A program made the translations under genes and the position numbers. Positions 33,228 to 43,839 of a DNA stretch of 64,000 bases are shown piece by piece; the stretch's first letter is position 1; every line of letters begins with the position of its first letter. Source of the DNA: Neotamlana nanhaiensis (GTDB taxonomy: Bacteria; Bacteroidota; Bacteroidia; Flavobacteriales; Flavobacteriaceae); NCBI RefSeq assembly GCF_000943555.1, contig NZ_JTDV01000005.1:361732-425731 (forward strand), read 5' to 3'. Below the pieces are notes generated by a model. That model did no database searches. It was not told the origin of the DNA and saw nothing but the letters and a program-made list of their open reading frames with translations.

Positions 33228-33373
33228 TAAATTTGTGTTAACACATTGATTGCCAACTAATTTACCTACAACGATATTACGAAAAACCAAAAGCAAGTAT
33301 TTTAAAGGGATTAAAAATTAAGCTGTAAAGTTTTTCATTAAAAAAGGAGAAAAATAAATTTTCTCCTTTTTTT
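33228..33373 (+). ncRNA. Candidate small RNA with promoter and terminator
   Basis: TAAATTTG (33228-33235) matches the -7 consensus on the plus strand; about 105 bases later a hairpin with a T run ends the segment. No open frame of length lies between. Neighbouring genes are on the minus strand, so no plus-strand gene explains this promoter/terminator pair. The -33 element is not convincing. Confidence 0.4.
33340..33373. terminator. Bidirectional terminator
   Basis: Left arm AAAAAAGGAGAAAA (33340-33353) pairs with TTTTCTCCTTTTTTT (33359-33373). It ends the nitronate monooxygenase gene on the minus strand and the candidate small RNA on the plus strand. Confidence 0.8.
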
Positions 33374-34315
33374 TTATAAACTCATTGCCAATCGTTTAGT
33401 TTCTTCAAAATCCGAAATAATTTCTTTAACAATTTCGGAAACTGGTTTTATTTCATGTATTAAACCTGCAATTTGCCCTATTTCGAGTTCGCCTTCATCT
33501 AAATCGCCCTCAAACATGCCTTTTTTTGCTCTGCCTCTTCCCAATAGCGTTCTCAAATCATCTACAGATGGCGAAGTTTTATAAAGCTCCTGCACCTCAT
33601 CATAAAACTTATTTTTCATCAATCGAACTGGAGCTAATTCTTTTAAAGTAAGTTGGGTATCGCCTTCTTTAGCATCAACTACCAATTGCTTGAATTTTTG
33701 GTGAGCCGAACTTTCTTGGCTTGCCACGAAACGACTTCCTATTTGCACACCATCGGCTCCAAGAACCATAGTCGCTAACATCGCTTTTCCGGTGGCAATG
33801 CCGCCTGCAGCTATTAGCGGAATGTTTATTTTCTCTTTTACCATAGGAATAAGAGCAAGCGTTGTAGTTTCATCGCGTCCGTTATGGCCACCAGCTTCAA
33901 AACCTTCGACTACAATAGCATCAACACCTGCATCTTGGGCTTTTAAAGCAAACTTTACACTACTCACAACATGAACTACAACAATACCTTGATCTTGTAA
34001 CCATTTGGTCCATGTTTTGGGGTTTCCTGCCGAGGTAAATATAATTTTAACGCCTTCTTCCACTATAATATCCATGAGTTTATCAATGTCTGGATACAAC
34101 ATAGGTACATTAACAGCAAAAGGTTTATTGGTTGCTTTTTTACATTTTATTATGTGCTCTCGCAATACTTCGGGATACATACTTCCTGCTCCTAAAACGC
34201 CCAAAATTCCAGAATTACTGGCTGCCGAAGCTAATCGCCAACCACTATTCCAAACCATTCCTGCTTGAATAATGGGATATTTAATATTGAAAAGCTTTGT
34301 AACTTTATTTTCCAT
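33374..34315 (-). CDS. Nitronate monooxygenase family flavoprotein
   Basis: 313 residues, a TIM-barrel FMN enzyme of the NMO/2-nitropropane dioxygenase group. Marks: I-I-Q-A-G-M near 15-20, G-V-L-G-A-G-S near 38, V-N-V-P near 69, G-F-E-A-G-G-H-N-G (catalytic His region) and A-A-G-G-I-A-T-G with A-D-G-V-Q-I-G-S-R-F (FMN phosphate loop). Related enzymes include FabK enoyl-ACP reductase, so substrate assignment is provisional. Its ATG overlaps the stop of the upstream protease by one base. Confidence 0.88.
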   Translation of the reverse strand: MENKVTKLFNIKYPIIQAGMVWNSGWRLASAASNSGILGVLGAGSMYPEVLREHIIKCKKATNKPFAVNVPMLYPDIDKLMDIIVEEGVKIIFTSAGNPKTWTKWLQDQGIVVVHVVSSVKFALKAQDAGVDAIVVEGFEAGGHNGRDETTTLALIPMVKEKINIPLIAAGGIATGKAMLATMVLGADGVQIGSRFVASQESSAHQKFKQLVVDAKEGDTQLTLKELAPVRLMKNKFYDEVQELYKTSPSVDDLRTLLGRGRAKKGMFEGDLDEGELEIGQIAGLIHEIKPVSEIVKEIISDFEETKRLAMSL

Positions 34316-35910
34316 TATTCCTTTACGAATTTGAAAACTTTTGACGTTTGATTTTGATTCACTTTAAAAAGATAAATTCCTGATGCTAATGTTGAAATAT
34401 CAACTTCTGAAGCTTCAGATGAAAATGTATAATTTCTGATTAATTTTCCTAGAATATTAAAAATAGACAATTGAAAACCGCCATTTGAAGCTGAAAAGTA
34501 AACCTTTCCGCTTGACGGGTTTGGAAAAAATTGTATTTCTAATTCATTGACGCTTTCTACCGATAATCCAGAACTATAAGCTGAATACAGGTTAGGAATA
34601 CCATGCCCTAAATAATTATCTGGTGCAGTATATTGTGATGCCGATTCACGAACCAATTGCATAATTTCAGCATTGGTTTTATTAGGTAATGCTTGCCACA
34701 AACAGGCAATACCACCAGCTAAAATAGGCGAACTAAACGAAGTGCCGTTAGCTGTTGCTAAAACATTATTTTGAGTAATTAAGGCACTTGATTGTCCTTG
34801 TGCTGCTACATCGGGCTTTTGTGTGGGTTGAAAACTACTTCCTACCGAACTAAAACTAGCATAATTCCCGTTCGCGTTAACAGCACCCACGGCTAAAGTA
34901 CTTGGTGAATCTGCAGGTGCTGTAATACCATCTGCTCCTTCATTTCCTGCCGAAGTAACTAAAAGCAAACCTTTTTCGAAAGCTATATTAGTACCTCTGG
35001 AAATAAAGGTGGTATAACCATCCATTTCAGCATCGGTATAAGTATAACTAGGATTATCGAATTCTTTATAGCCTAGCGATGTGTTTATAATATCGACACC
35101 TAAGCTATCGGCACGTTCGGCAGCTTCTACCCAATAACTTTCTTCTGCTGGAGTTTCGCTACTTACATCTTCTGTTATAAACAAATAATATGAAGCATCT
35201 GGCGCTGTACCAACAAATTCATTCTCTATATAACCTGCCATTGTACTCAAAACTAACGTACCATGACTGTGATGTGAACTGTTGTAAACATCAGCATTAC
35301 GGTTTACAAAATCGTAAGCGCCTTGTAAGTTGCCTGCATTTCGTAAACGCTCGAAACCGCCCATCGTGTTTACATTAGAAAAACCTGCATCTAAAACCGC
35401 AATGGTTATGCCATTACCTGTAAAATCATCAAGATGCAAATCGTCGCCATTAATCATTTCAATCTGATTTGTTGCTGAACCATAATTAAAAGAAACCTGC
35501 TCACCTTGAAATTTATTAACGCTTTTTTCTTGGTGCGCTTTTGAAGTATTTAAATTATTGTTAGCAAAATCGATACTTTCCACAAAACTTAAACCTGATA
35601 AACTCTGAATATCCGATTCGCTGCCACGAACATGAACGGCATTAAACCATTTAGACTTGGCCAAAACGGTTATTCCGCTCTGTGCTTTTATTTGATTAAT
35701 GTAAGTTTCGTTTACGGGAACATCGCGAGCATCAATAGGGACGTTAAACTTCTGTTTTCTATCGATAGCTTTTTGCGTTAAAATAGAAATTGGGTTTGCA
35801 ATTGAAGTTTCTACATTTTCCTTATCGGAAAAATAAAGCCATGCATCTTCTTGAGCTACTACTAAATTGAAGCTAGTAAAAACAAGTAGTATTAATAGTG
35901 TTCTAATCAT
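34315..35910 (-). CDS. Subtilisin-like (S8) serine protease with T9SS type A sorting domain
   Basis: 531 residues with a signal peptide (about 1-19). The catalytic triad is seen in order: Asp in I-A-V-L-D-A-G-F, His in H-S-H-G-T, Ser in N-G-T-S-F-S-S-P. The C-terminal ~75 residues form the type IX secretion signal (F-F-P-N-P-S-S-G-K-V-Y-F...G-I-Y-L-F-K-V), so the protease should be exported and anchored on the cell surface. It is coupled to the nitronate monooxygenase gene by a one-base overlap, though a functional link is not clear. It follows mnmA with a short gap. Confidence 0.95.
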   Translation of the reverse strand: MIRTLLILLVFTSFNLVVAQEDAWLYFSDKENVETSIANPISILTQKAIDRKQKFNVPIDARDVPVNETYINQIKAQSGITVLAKSKWFNAVHVRGSESDIQSLSGLSFVESIDFANNNLNTSKAHQEKSVNKFQGEQVSFNYGSATNQIEMINGDDLHLDDFTGNGITIAVLDAGFSNVNTMGGFERLRNAGNLQGAYDFVNRNADVYNSSHHSHGTLVLSTMAGYIENEFVGTAPDASYYLFITEDVSSETPAEESYWVEAAERADSLGVDIINTSLGYKEFDNPSYTYTDAEMDGYTTFISRGTNIAFEKGLLLVTSAGNEGADGITAPADSPSTLAVGAVNANGNYASFSSVGSSFQPTQKPDVAAQGQSSALITQNNVLATANGTSFSSPILAGGIACLWQALPNKTNAEIMQLVRESASQYTAPDNYLGHGIPNLYSAYSSGLSVESVNELEIQFFPNPSSGKVYFSASNGGFQLSIFNILGKLIRNYTFSSEASEVDISTLASGIYLFKVNQNQTSKVFKFVKE

Positions 35911-35936
35911 TTTGCAGTAGTTTAGGTTACTGCAAT

Positions 35937-37124
35937 TTAAGAAATTACACCCGAACCTACTAACTCATCATTTAAGTACCAAGCTACAAACTGTCCTTCG
36001 GTGATAGCCGATTGATAATTCTCAAAAGCTACATACATCCCACCTTCTACCTTATGTAAAGTTGCGCTTTCCAAGGGTTGTCGGTATCTTATACGAGCCT
36101 TAACAGTCATGGTTTCGTCGGTTTTTAAAACTAAATCTTCACGAACCCAATGCAATTCATCATTACTAACAAATAATGCTTTTTTTAATAAACCAGGATG
36201 CGACTTTCCTTGACCGGTATAAATAATGTTTTCTTCAACATCGGTGTCAATAACAAACAACGGCTCTACAGTACCTCCAACGGCTAAACCTTTACGTTGC
36301 CCTTTCGTAAAATAATGCGCGCCTTGATGCTTACCAACAACTTTACCCTGTGATTTGCTATACTGAATTTTACGCGATAAATATTTCAGCTTTTCTTCTT
36401 CCGAATCAAAATTTGGCTCAGTTTCACTAAAAATTGCCACATCTTTCGGTATCTCAACAATCTCACCCTCTTTTGGTTTTAGCTGTTGCTGAAGAAAATC
36501 GGGTAATTTTACTTTCCCTATAAAACAAAGTCCTTGTGAATCTTTTTTATCGGCAGTTACTAAATCTTGTTCGGCTGCAATAGCACGAACTTCTGGCTTT
36601 GTTAATTCGCCAATAGGAAACAGTGATTTTGCTAATTGCTCTTGCGATAACTGACAAAGAAAATACGATTGATCTTTATTACCATCGACTCCGGCAAGTA
36701 ATTGATAAACTTCTTTTCCGTCTTTTTCAATCGTGCCTTTTCTGCAGTAATGCCCTGTTGCAACATAATCTGCTCCTAAATCTAGAGCTATTTTCATGAA
36801 AACATCAAACTTAATTTCTCTATTACAAAGCACATCCGGATTTGGTGTACGGCCTTTTTCGTATTCGTTAAACATATAATCAACAATACGCTCTTTGTAT
36901 TGCTCGCTTAAATCGACCGTTTGAAATGGAATACCTAATTTATCAGCAACTAACATCGCATCGTTACTATCGTCTAACCATGGGCATTCGTTAGAAATAG
37001 TAACCGAATCGTCATGCCAGTTTTTCATAAATAACCCTATAACCTCATAGCCTTGTTGCTTTAATAAATAAGCTGCAACACTAGAATCTACACCTCCAGA
37101 AAGTCCTATAATTACGCGTTTCAT
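35937..37124 (-). CDS. mnmA: tRNA-specific 2-thiouridylase
   Basis: 395 residues from ATG 37124. An upstream in-frame TTG (37145) lies inside the promoter -7 element and is rejected. MnmA thiolates U34 of Lys, Glu and Gln tRNAs. Marks: PP-loop G-L-S-G-G-V-D-S-S near 6-14, catalytic Cys in P-D-V-L-C-N and G-L-C-F-I-G, the T-K-G-Q-R-K-G-L segment and the C-terminal barrel. Single gene followed by the subtilase gene. Confidence 0.96.
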   Translation of the reverse strand: MKRVIIGLSGGVDSSVAAYLLKQQGYEVIGLFMKNWHDDSVTISNECPWLDDSNDAMLVADKLGIPFQTVDLSEQYKERIVDYMFNEYEKGRTPNPDVLCNREIKFDVFMKIALDLGADYVATGHYCRKGTIEKDGKEVYQLLAGVDGNKDQSYFLCQLSQEQLAKSLFPIGELTKPEVRAIAAEQDLVTADKKDSQGLCFIGKVKLPDFLQQQLKPKEGEIVEIPKDVAIFSETEPNFDSEEEKLKYLSRKIQYSKSQGKVVGKHQGAHYFTKGQRKGLAVGGTVEPLFVIDTDVEENIIYTGQGKSHPGLLKKALFVSNDELHWVREDLVLKTDETMTVKARIRYRQPLESATLHKVEGGMYVAFENYQSAITEGQFVAWYLNDELVGSGVIS

Positions 37125-37142
37125 TAACCAAAAATTAGGGTG

Positions 37143-37150
37143 CAAAGATA
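37143..37150 (-). promoter_or_regulatory. -7 promoter element of mnmA
   Basis: Reads TATCTTTG on the minus strand, the canonical TAnnTTTG form, about 19 bases before ATG 37124. Confidence 0.65.
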
Positions 37151-37210
37151 CGCATAATAATGCGTTTTCTATAAATGATTTAACGAAGCTTTAAACCTCA
37201 TATTTTTACA

Positions 37211-37290
37211 GTTTTGTTTAACTTTTAACAAAATTTTATAAACAAAAAATAATTTTTGTTTAAAATTTCAGTAGTTTTGTTAAACAAAAT
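37211..37290 (+). promoter_or_regulatory. Promoter region of the fasciclin gene with 12-bp inverted repeat
   Basis: GTTTTGTTTAAC (37211-37222) and GTTAAACAAAAT (37279-37290) are inverted copies with 11 of 12 pairs. The right arm overlaps the end of the -7 element TAGTTTTG (37272-37279). This could bind a regulator at the start of transcription. Confidence 0.45.
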
Positions 37291-37303
37291 TAAATCTAAG
37301 AAT

Positions 37304-38281
37304 ATGAAAAAGTTAACATTAATCCAATTATTATTTGTTGTTGCTTCTCTGTCTTTTACGGCTTGTAGTAATGATGACGACAACACACAACCTCCTACGG
37401 AACAATCACTAAACGTAGTAGAAACAGCGCAATCTGTACCTGAATTAAGTATTTTAGTTGATGCTGTTGTACAGGCTGGACTTGTTGATGCTCTATCGGC
37501 AGAAGGAAACAGAACTGTTTTAGCTCCTACAAACGCTGCTTTTAATACGTTTTTACAAGCTAAAGGGTTTAGCTCGTTGGCTGAAGTACCGAACGACGTT
37601 TTAACACAAATCCTATTAAACCATGTGATTCCTGATGCGAACATCTTATCTACAGATTTAGCTGGAGCAACAGGATATACCAACACTATGGCAGATGGAC
37701 CTAACAATTCTAAATTAAGTATTTATTACAACGGAACATCTGGTGTGATGTTTAATGGTGTAGCCACTGTTAGTACTCCTGATGTCAGTACATCTAATGG
37801 TGTAGTACATATTGTAGACGAAGTAATTGATTTACCAACTATCGCCACATTTGCTACGAGCAACGACGCCTTATCTATTTTAGTAGATGCTTTAGCTTAT
37901 GCTGATACGGGAAGTCCAACAGTACCTTACATTACAACAGTTTCTAATGCTGAAGCAGGTCCATTTGCTGTATTTGCTCCTACAAACACCGCTTTTGCGG
38001 ATTTATTAACAGAACTTGAAGTTAGTGCTTTAACAGATATTTCAACGGAAACTGTTGATGCTGTGCTACTCACTCATATTGTAAACGCTAACGTACAGTC
38101 TAGTGCTTTAGCTTCTGGAACGGTTTCTACTTTAGGTGGAGATATTACTGCAGACGCTTCGGCTTTTACATTAACGGATGCTAACGGACGTGTAAGTAAT
38201 ATTGAAACAAGCTTAGTTGATATTCAAGGAATAAACGGCGTGGTTCACGTTATTGATAGAGTTATTTTACCTGCTATGTAA
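37304..38281 (+). CDS. Fasciclin-domain lipoprotein
   Basis: 325 residues from ATG 37304 (a TTG 48 bases upstream is in frame but would add a non-signal extension across the promoter). Lipobox F-T-A-C (Cys20), followed by an acidic D/N spacer often seen in surface lipoproteins. Two fasciclin (FAS1) domains follow: about 38-178 and 185-324, each with the T-V-L-A-P-T-N or A-V-F-A-P-T-N motif, N-x-A-F, and the terminal N-G-V-V-H-I-V/V-H-V-I-D. FAS1 domains mediate adhesion. It has its own promoter and terminator. Confidence 0.92.
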   Translation: MKKLTLIQLLFVVASLSFTACSNDDDNTQPPTEQSLNVVETAQSVPELSILVDAVVQAGLVDALSAEGNRTVLAPTNAAFNTFLQAKGFSSLAEVPNDVLTQILLNHVIPDANILSTDLAGATGYTNTMADGPNNSKLSIYYNGTSGVMFNGVATVSTPDVSTSNGVVHIVDEVIDLPTIATFATSNDALSILVDALAYADTGSPTVPYITTVSNAEAGPFAVFAPTNTAFADLLTELEVSALTDISTETVDAVLLTHIVNANVQSSALASGTVSTLGGDITADASAFTLTDANGRVSNIETSLVDIQGINGVVHVIDRVILPAM

Positions 38282-38306
38282 AATATAAAATTGCTATGAA
38301 GAAGAG

Positions 38307-38338
38307 AAAACTCCTTATTAGTTTAAGGAGTTTTTTTT
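38307..38338 (+). terminator. Terminator shared by convergent genes
   Basis: AAAACTCCTTA (38307-38317) pairs with TAAGGAGTTTT (38324-38334), then T residues to 38338. It ends the fasciclin gene; its right arm is also the last codons and stop of the convergent MORN-type gene. Confidence 0.85.
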
Positions 38339-39030
38339 ATGATTTGCGTTTTAATTGTGAGGTCTTTTTCTTCAACGAGTTTGCCATTTTCATAAAATTT
38401 CCAAATACCGTCTTTTCTATCATTTTTATAAAACCCTTCAGAGGTTAACTCGCCAGAATTATTATAATATTTAGCCTCTCCGTGAAACAAATCATCTTTA
38501 TAATTAACAGCTTTTAATAATACATTGGCATCAGTAAACCAAGTTGATAAACCATGGCGTTTACCATTTACATATAGCTTTTTCTCTGCTACGGCTCCAT
38601 TTGGATAGTATACAATTCGCTCACCATCTAGTTTACCATTGTCGTTATAATGCTCTAAAGTTAAAAGTGCATCATTATTTTTTTGATAATATTTCCAAGT
38701 TCCAATGTAGTTTTTGCCTTCCATTTGGCCTTCACTAATCACTTTTCCTGTTGATGCTAAAAACTTAACTTCGGCAATGTTATTATCTTTATTAAATTGT
38801 TTAGTTGCCGATAAAACGGCCTTACCATTTACCTTTTTATAAAACTTAAAAAGCCCCGCTTCTTTACCATGAAAAAACTCACCTTCATAGCGTAATACTT
38901 TAGTATTATCATAATATTTTTTATAAATACCATGACGTTTTCCGTTGCTATCTAATTGATTTATCTCCTGGGAAAAACTTGAAAAACTTATAAATAAAAT
39001 TGAAATTAAAATAGATTTAAAAACAGTCAT
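38323..39030 (-). CDS. YwqK/MORN-repeat exported protein
   Basis: 235 residues, signal peptide about 1-20 (F-S-S-F-S-Q). It consists of repeated MORN-like/YwqK antitoxin-type units: G-K-R-H-G-I-Y-K-K-Y-Y, Y-E-G-E-F-F-H-G-K-E-A-G, I-G-T-W-K-Y-Y, G-K-L-D-G-E-R-I-V-Y-Y, N-G-K-R-H-G-L-S, F-H-G-E-A-K-Y-Y, R-K-D-G-I-W-K-F-Y. The family name refers to a Bacillus toxin antitoxin, but exported Bacteroidota versions likely act as envelope scaffolds; no toxin is adjacent. The last codons overlap the terminator hairpin. Confidence 0.85.
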   Translation of the reverse strand: MTVFKSILISILFISFSSFSQEINQLDSNGKRHGIYKKYYDNTKVLRYEGEFFHGKEAGLFKFYKKVNGKAVLSATKQFNKDNNIAEVKFLASTGKVISEGQMEGKNYIGTWKYYQKNNDALLTLEHYNDNGKLDGERIVYYPNGAVAEKKLYVNGKRHGLSTWFTDANVLLKAVNYKDDLFHGEAKYYNNSGELTSEGFYKNDRKDGIWKFYENGKLVEEKDLTIKTQIIKKTP

Positions 39031-39114
39031 GTTTATTTCTTTTAAAATTTAATGAATGCTCATTCTTAATAGCCATAAATGTAAACGACAAATTTAATAC
39101 CAAATTGCATAAAC

Positions 39115-39150
39115 AAAAAAAGCTGTCATAAAAATTACAGCAGCTTTTTC
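39115..39150 (-). terminator. Terminator after yidC
   Basis: AAAAAGCTG (39116-39124) pairs with CAGCTTTTT (39141-39149); T residues follow on the minus strand. It ends the pyrG-yidC unit. Confidence 0.75.
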
Positions 39151-39170
39151 TTTTAAGGTTAACGTAAGTT

Positions 39171-41057
39171 TTACTTACGCTTATTTTGTTGCATTTTTTG
39201 TTGTTGCTCTGCTTGCTCCATCATTTCAGCCATTTTACGCTGAAAACGATTTTGCTTTCGAGGTTGTTTTTTCTTCTCTTGAATTTGAGCGTGAATTTTA
39301 TCCTCATCAAGAATAAAGTTTTTAATTACCAAGATAATTCCAATACTAATTAAGTTTGAAATAAAATAGTATAAACTTAAACCTGAAGCATAATTGTTAA
39401 AGAAAAACAGCATCATAATTGGCGAGAAATACATCATATACTTCATCATTTTAGCCATATCTGGCATACCTTCCTGCTGTGGTGCAGTTTGTACATTTTG
39501 CCCTGTAGTTAAACGCATGTAAAAGAAAATGGCAACCGATGCTAAAATTGGGAACAAACTCACGTGGTTACCATAAAACGGAATATTAAACGGTAATTCT
39601 GCTATTACATCGTACGATGATAAATCGTCTGCCCAAAGGAAACTTTTTTGTCTTAAATCGAACGCCGAAGGGAAAAATTGGAATAATGCATAAAACACTG
39701 GCAATTGTATTAAAGCAGGTAAACATCCTGCCATTGGGCTTGCTCCTGCTTTGGTTTGCAACGCCATAGTTTCTTGCTGCGCTTTCATTTTATTGTTTTT
39801 GTGCTTCTCGCGAATAGCATCTAACTCTGGCTTTAAAATTTTCATTTTTGCCTGAGATAAGAATTGCTTGTACTGTACAAAAGACAAACATATTTTAACC
39901 AAAATAGTCATGACAACAATAGCAATACCATAAGGCATCCACCCACCTAAGAAACCAAATAATGGCATAAAAATATAGCGATTTATCCAACCGAAAATAC
40001 CCCAACCAAATGGTACAATTTCGTCAAGATTTCTATCGTAAGCATTTAAGGTTTTAAATTCACTCGGACCAAAATATAAATCCATTGGCTGGTTAATTTC
40101 ACCTCCTTGCAATTCTAAAGGCATTTTTGCTGCAAAATACTTGGTATAAACCGTATCGATAGTTTCGTCATCTACTAAATTTTCAGCTTTAATATTGGCT
40201 GTTTTAAAGGCTTTATCTGTTAATAACACCGAAGTAAAGAAGTGTTGTTTGTAACCAATCCAGGTTACATCTTCTAAATCATCATCGGCATCGCGAGCAC
40301 CTGTATAATCGGCTTTTCCATCTTCGTATTCGTAATGAATATCGGTATATCTATTTTCGTAAGAAATACTTTTTGCATGACGGTAACCTTTTAAATCCCA
40401 ATTCAAGTTGATAGCTTGAGAACCGTTTATAACATCACTTAATCCTTGAGAACGAATAGTAAAATCCATCATATAATCGTTATCCTTGATTTCGTAACGG
40501 TATTCTAGAAATTTACTTTCGGAAACCTTTAGTTTCATTGAAACAACAGTATTATTACCATTTTTGGTAACTGTTGGTACAAATGGTAAATCTTTAGTGT
40601 TTAATACACGGCTATCGGTTGTACCGAAATTAATATTGAAACCTGAGTTGTTATCTTTAATTAAATAAATGGGAACAGAATCGTAATCGACAAAGTTTTT
40701 TAATCGTACTTCGCTTAAATAACCACCTTTATTACTAAATTTTAATGCTAATAAATCGCTTTCTACGATAGTTTCGTTTTTTGAAGATTGTGTGGCAGAA
40801 TAAGCAAAAGCACCTAATTTATTCTTTAGTTGTACCAACTGAAGCGAATCAACTTCACTACCTACATTATAAGTCTCGGCTTCAGCTACTTTAGTGTCGT
40901 TAGCTTTCTTTTCGGCTTCAACTTGTTCTTGTTTCGCTTTTTCTTCAGCTTCAAGTTCTTCTTGTGTTGGCTGGTTTTGCCACAACATATACATTAAAAT
41001 ACCAAAAATTAGTACGAAACCAATAATCGAATTAATATCTAACTTCTTTTCTTCCAT
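39171..41057 (-). CDS. yidC: Membrane protein insertase YidC
   Basis: 628 residues. YidC inserts inner-membrane proteins with or without SecYEG. It has an N-terminal membrane anchor (about 10-24), a large periplasmic beta domain (about 70-330) and the conserved five-helix core: F-G-W-G-I-F-G-W, G-I-A-I-V-V-M-T-I-L-V-K, then the Q-x-x-M-A-L-Q-like M-A-L-Q-T-K-A-G-A-S-P and Q-L-P-V-F-Y-A-L-F, and later S-G-L-S-L-Y-Y. The tail is basic and Gln-rich (Q-Q-K-M-Q-Q-N-K-R-K), as usual for ribosome contact. It follows pyrG in the same operon. Confidence 0.97.
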   Translation of the reverse strand: MEEKKLDINSIIGFVLIFGILMYMLWQNQPTQEELEAEEKAKQEQVEAEKKANDTKVAEAETYNVGSEVDSLQLVQLKNKLGAFAYSATQSSKNETIVESDLLALKFSNKGGYLSEVRLKNFVDYDSVPIYLIKDNNSGFNINFGTTDSRVLNTKDLPFVPTVTKNGNNTVVSMKLKVSESKFLEYRYEIKDNDYMMDFTIRSQGLSDVINGSQAINLNWDLKGYRHAKSISYENRYTDIHYEYEDGKADYTGARDADDDLEDVTWIGYKQHFFTSVLLTDKAFKTANIKAENLVDDETIDTVYTKYFAAKMPLELQGGEINQPMDLYFGPSEFKTLNAYDRNLDEIVPFGWGIFGWINRYIFMPLFGFLGGWMPYGIAIVVMTILVKICLSFVQYKQFLSQAKMKILKPELDAIREKHKNNKMKAQQETMALQTKAGASPMAGCLPALIQLPVFYALFQFFPSAFDLRQKSFLWADDLSSYDVIAELPFNIPFYGNHVSLFPILASVAIFFYMRLTTGQNVQTAPQQEGMPDMAKMMKYMMYFSPIMMLFFFNNYASGLSLYYFISNLISIGIILVIKNFILDEDKIHAQIQEKKKQPRKQNRFQRKMAEMMEQAEQQQKMQQNKRK

Positions 41058-41136
41058 CTAAATTATATTCGTAAATATTAAAAAATTCCTGTATCTCCAC
41101 AGGAATAAACTTAGGTTATCAAAAAACTAACCAGTT

Positions 41137-42786
<1,650 letters not shown>

Positions 42787-42797
42787 TTAAACGCAGG

Positions 42798-42805
42798 CAA
42801 ATTTA
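42798..42805 (-). promoter_or_regulatory. -7 promoter element of pyrG
   Basis: TAAATTTG on the minus strand, about 20 bases before ATG 42777. No clear -33. The remaining gap to 42991 holds no gene. Confidence 0.55.
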
Positions 42806-42991
42806 CGAAATTAAACGAGTTATTAAAGCATTACTTTTTAGGAATTTGTTTTGGAGTTGTTAACAATGCTTAAATACTGATTATAAACTATTTAATATGC
42901 ATTAAATTATTAAAAGCTAAAGTTTCTTTTATAAACTTGAAAATAAATTAGTATTAAGCTTTTAACAACTTAACAAACTTCTAACATCCTT

Positions 42992-43789
42992 CTACCACTC
43001 ACGTAATTTGTTTAACTTTTCTTGCTCTTCGAGTTCTTTTTGAGGAATAACTTTTAAAAAAGAAGCATGCTGTTCTATAGCGTATTCTATTTTTTTTACA
43101 ATTTCTTCGTTGGTTTCATTATCGTAATCGATATCTAAAGGCGCTTTAATTTCCATTGTCTGAAGAATATTTTTCTTCTTTATACGAATGCCTTTTTTAT
43201 CAAAAGAGCGGCGAAACCCATCAATAACAATAGGAACCACAATTGGTTTGTATTTTTTAATAATGTGTGCTGTACCTTTACGAATAGGCTTGAACGGCGT
43301 GGTTGTACCTTGTGGAAAGGTAATAACCCAACCATCGTCTAAAGCTTTTCCAATATTTGAAATGTCACTCATTTTAACTTGTCTATTTACTGCTTGTCCT
43401 GCCGATCGCCATGTGCGTTCAATAGGAACGGCGCCAGCATATGCCAAAATTTTTGGTAAAAGTCCTGCTTTCATGGTTTCTTTAGCGGCTATGTAATAAA
43501 TATTTAATTTTGGTTTCCACAAGTAACCTACATTTTTTATGGAATCGTCTCGTCCGCTTAAACTTGCATTAAACACATGAAACATGGCTACAACATCGGC
43601 AAAATAGGTTTGATGATTAGATATAAAAAGTACTTTTTTATCCGGAAGATTTTTAATGATTTCTGATCCTTCGATCTGCAGTTCGTTAAATCCTCGAAAT
43701 CGTCTATGAGACATGACTCCCATGATACGAATGAGCCATTTTTTTAAAAATAATATATGTCCGAATGGATTTTTTTTAAACAATCCCAT
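42992..43789 (-). CDS. PlsC-type 1-acyl-glycerol-3-phosphate acyltransferase
   Basis: 265 residues. The lysophospholipid acyltransferase fold shows I-S-N-H-Q-T-Y-F-A-D near 57-66, F-P-Q-G-T-T (glycerol-phosphate binding) near 154 and P-I-V-I-D-G near 184. The first motif has five residues between His and Asp (H-x5-D) instead of the textbook H-x4-D; if this pair is used, the spacing is altered. It probably makes phosphatidate or a related lipid. Single gene between the NUDIX gene and pyrG, read the same way. Confidence 0.85.
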   Translation of the reverse strand: MGLFKKNPFGHILFLKKWLIRIMGVMSHRRFRGFNELQIEGSEIIKNLPDKKVLFISNHQTYFADVVAMFHVFNASLSGRDDSIKNVGYLWKPKLNIYYIAAKETMKAGLLPKILAYAGAVPIERTWRSAGQAVNRQVKMSDISNIGKALDDGWVITFPQGTTTPFKPIRKGTAHIIKKYKPIVVPIVIDGFRRSFDKKGIRIKKKNILQTMEIKAPLDIDYDNETNEEIVKKIEYAIEQHASFLKVIPQKELEEQEKLNKLREW

Positions 43790-43839
43790 AAAATATTACG
43801 CCATTTATTTAGCGCTACAAATGTAATAAAACTAACCAA

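Noticed and set aside
37225..37707. Minus-strand frame opposite the fasciclin gene
   Set aside because: Covers the promoter and coding region of a clear lipoprotein gene and has no family features.
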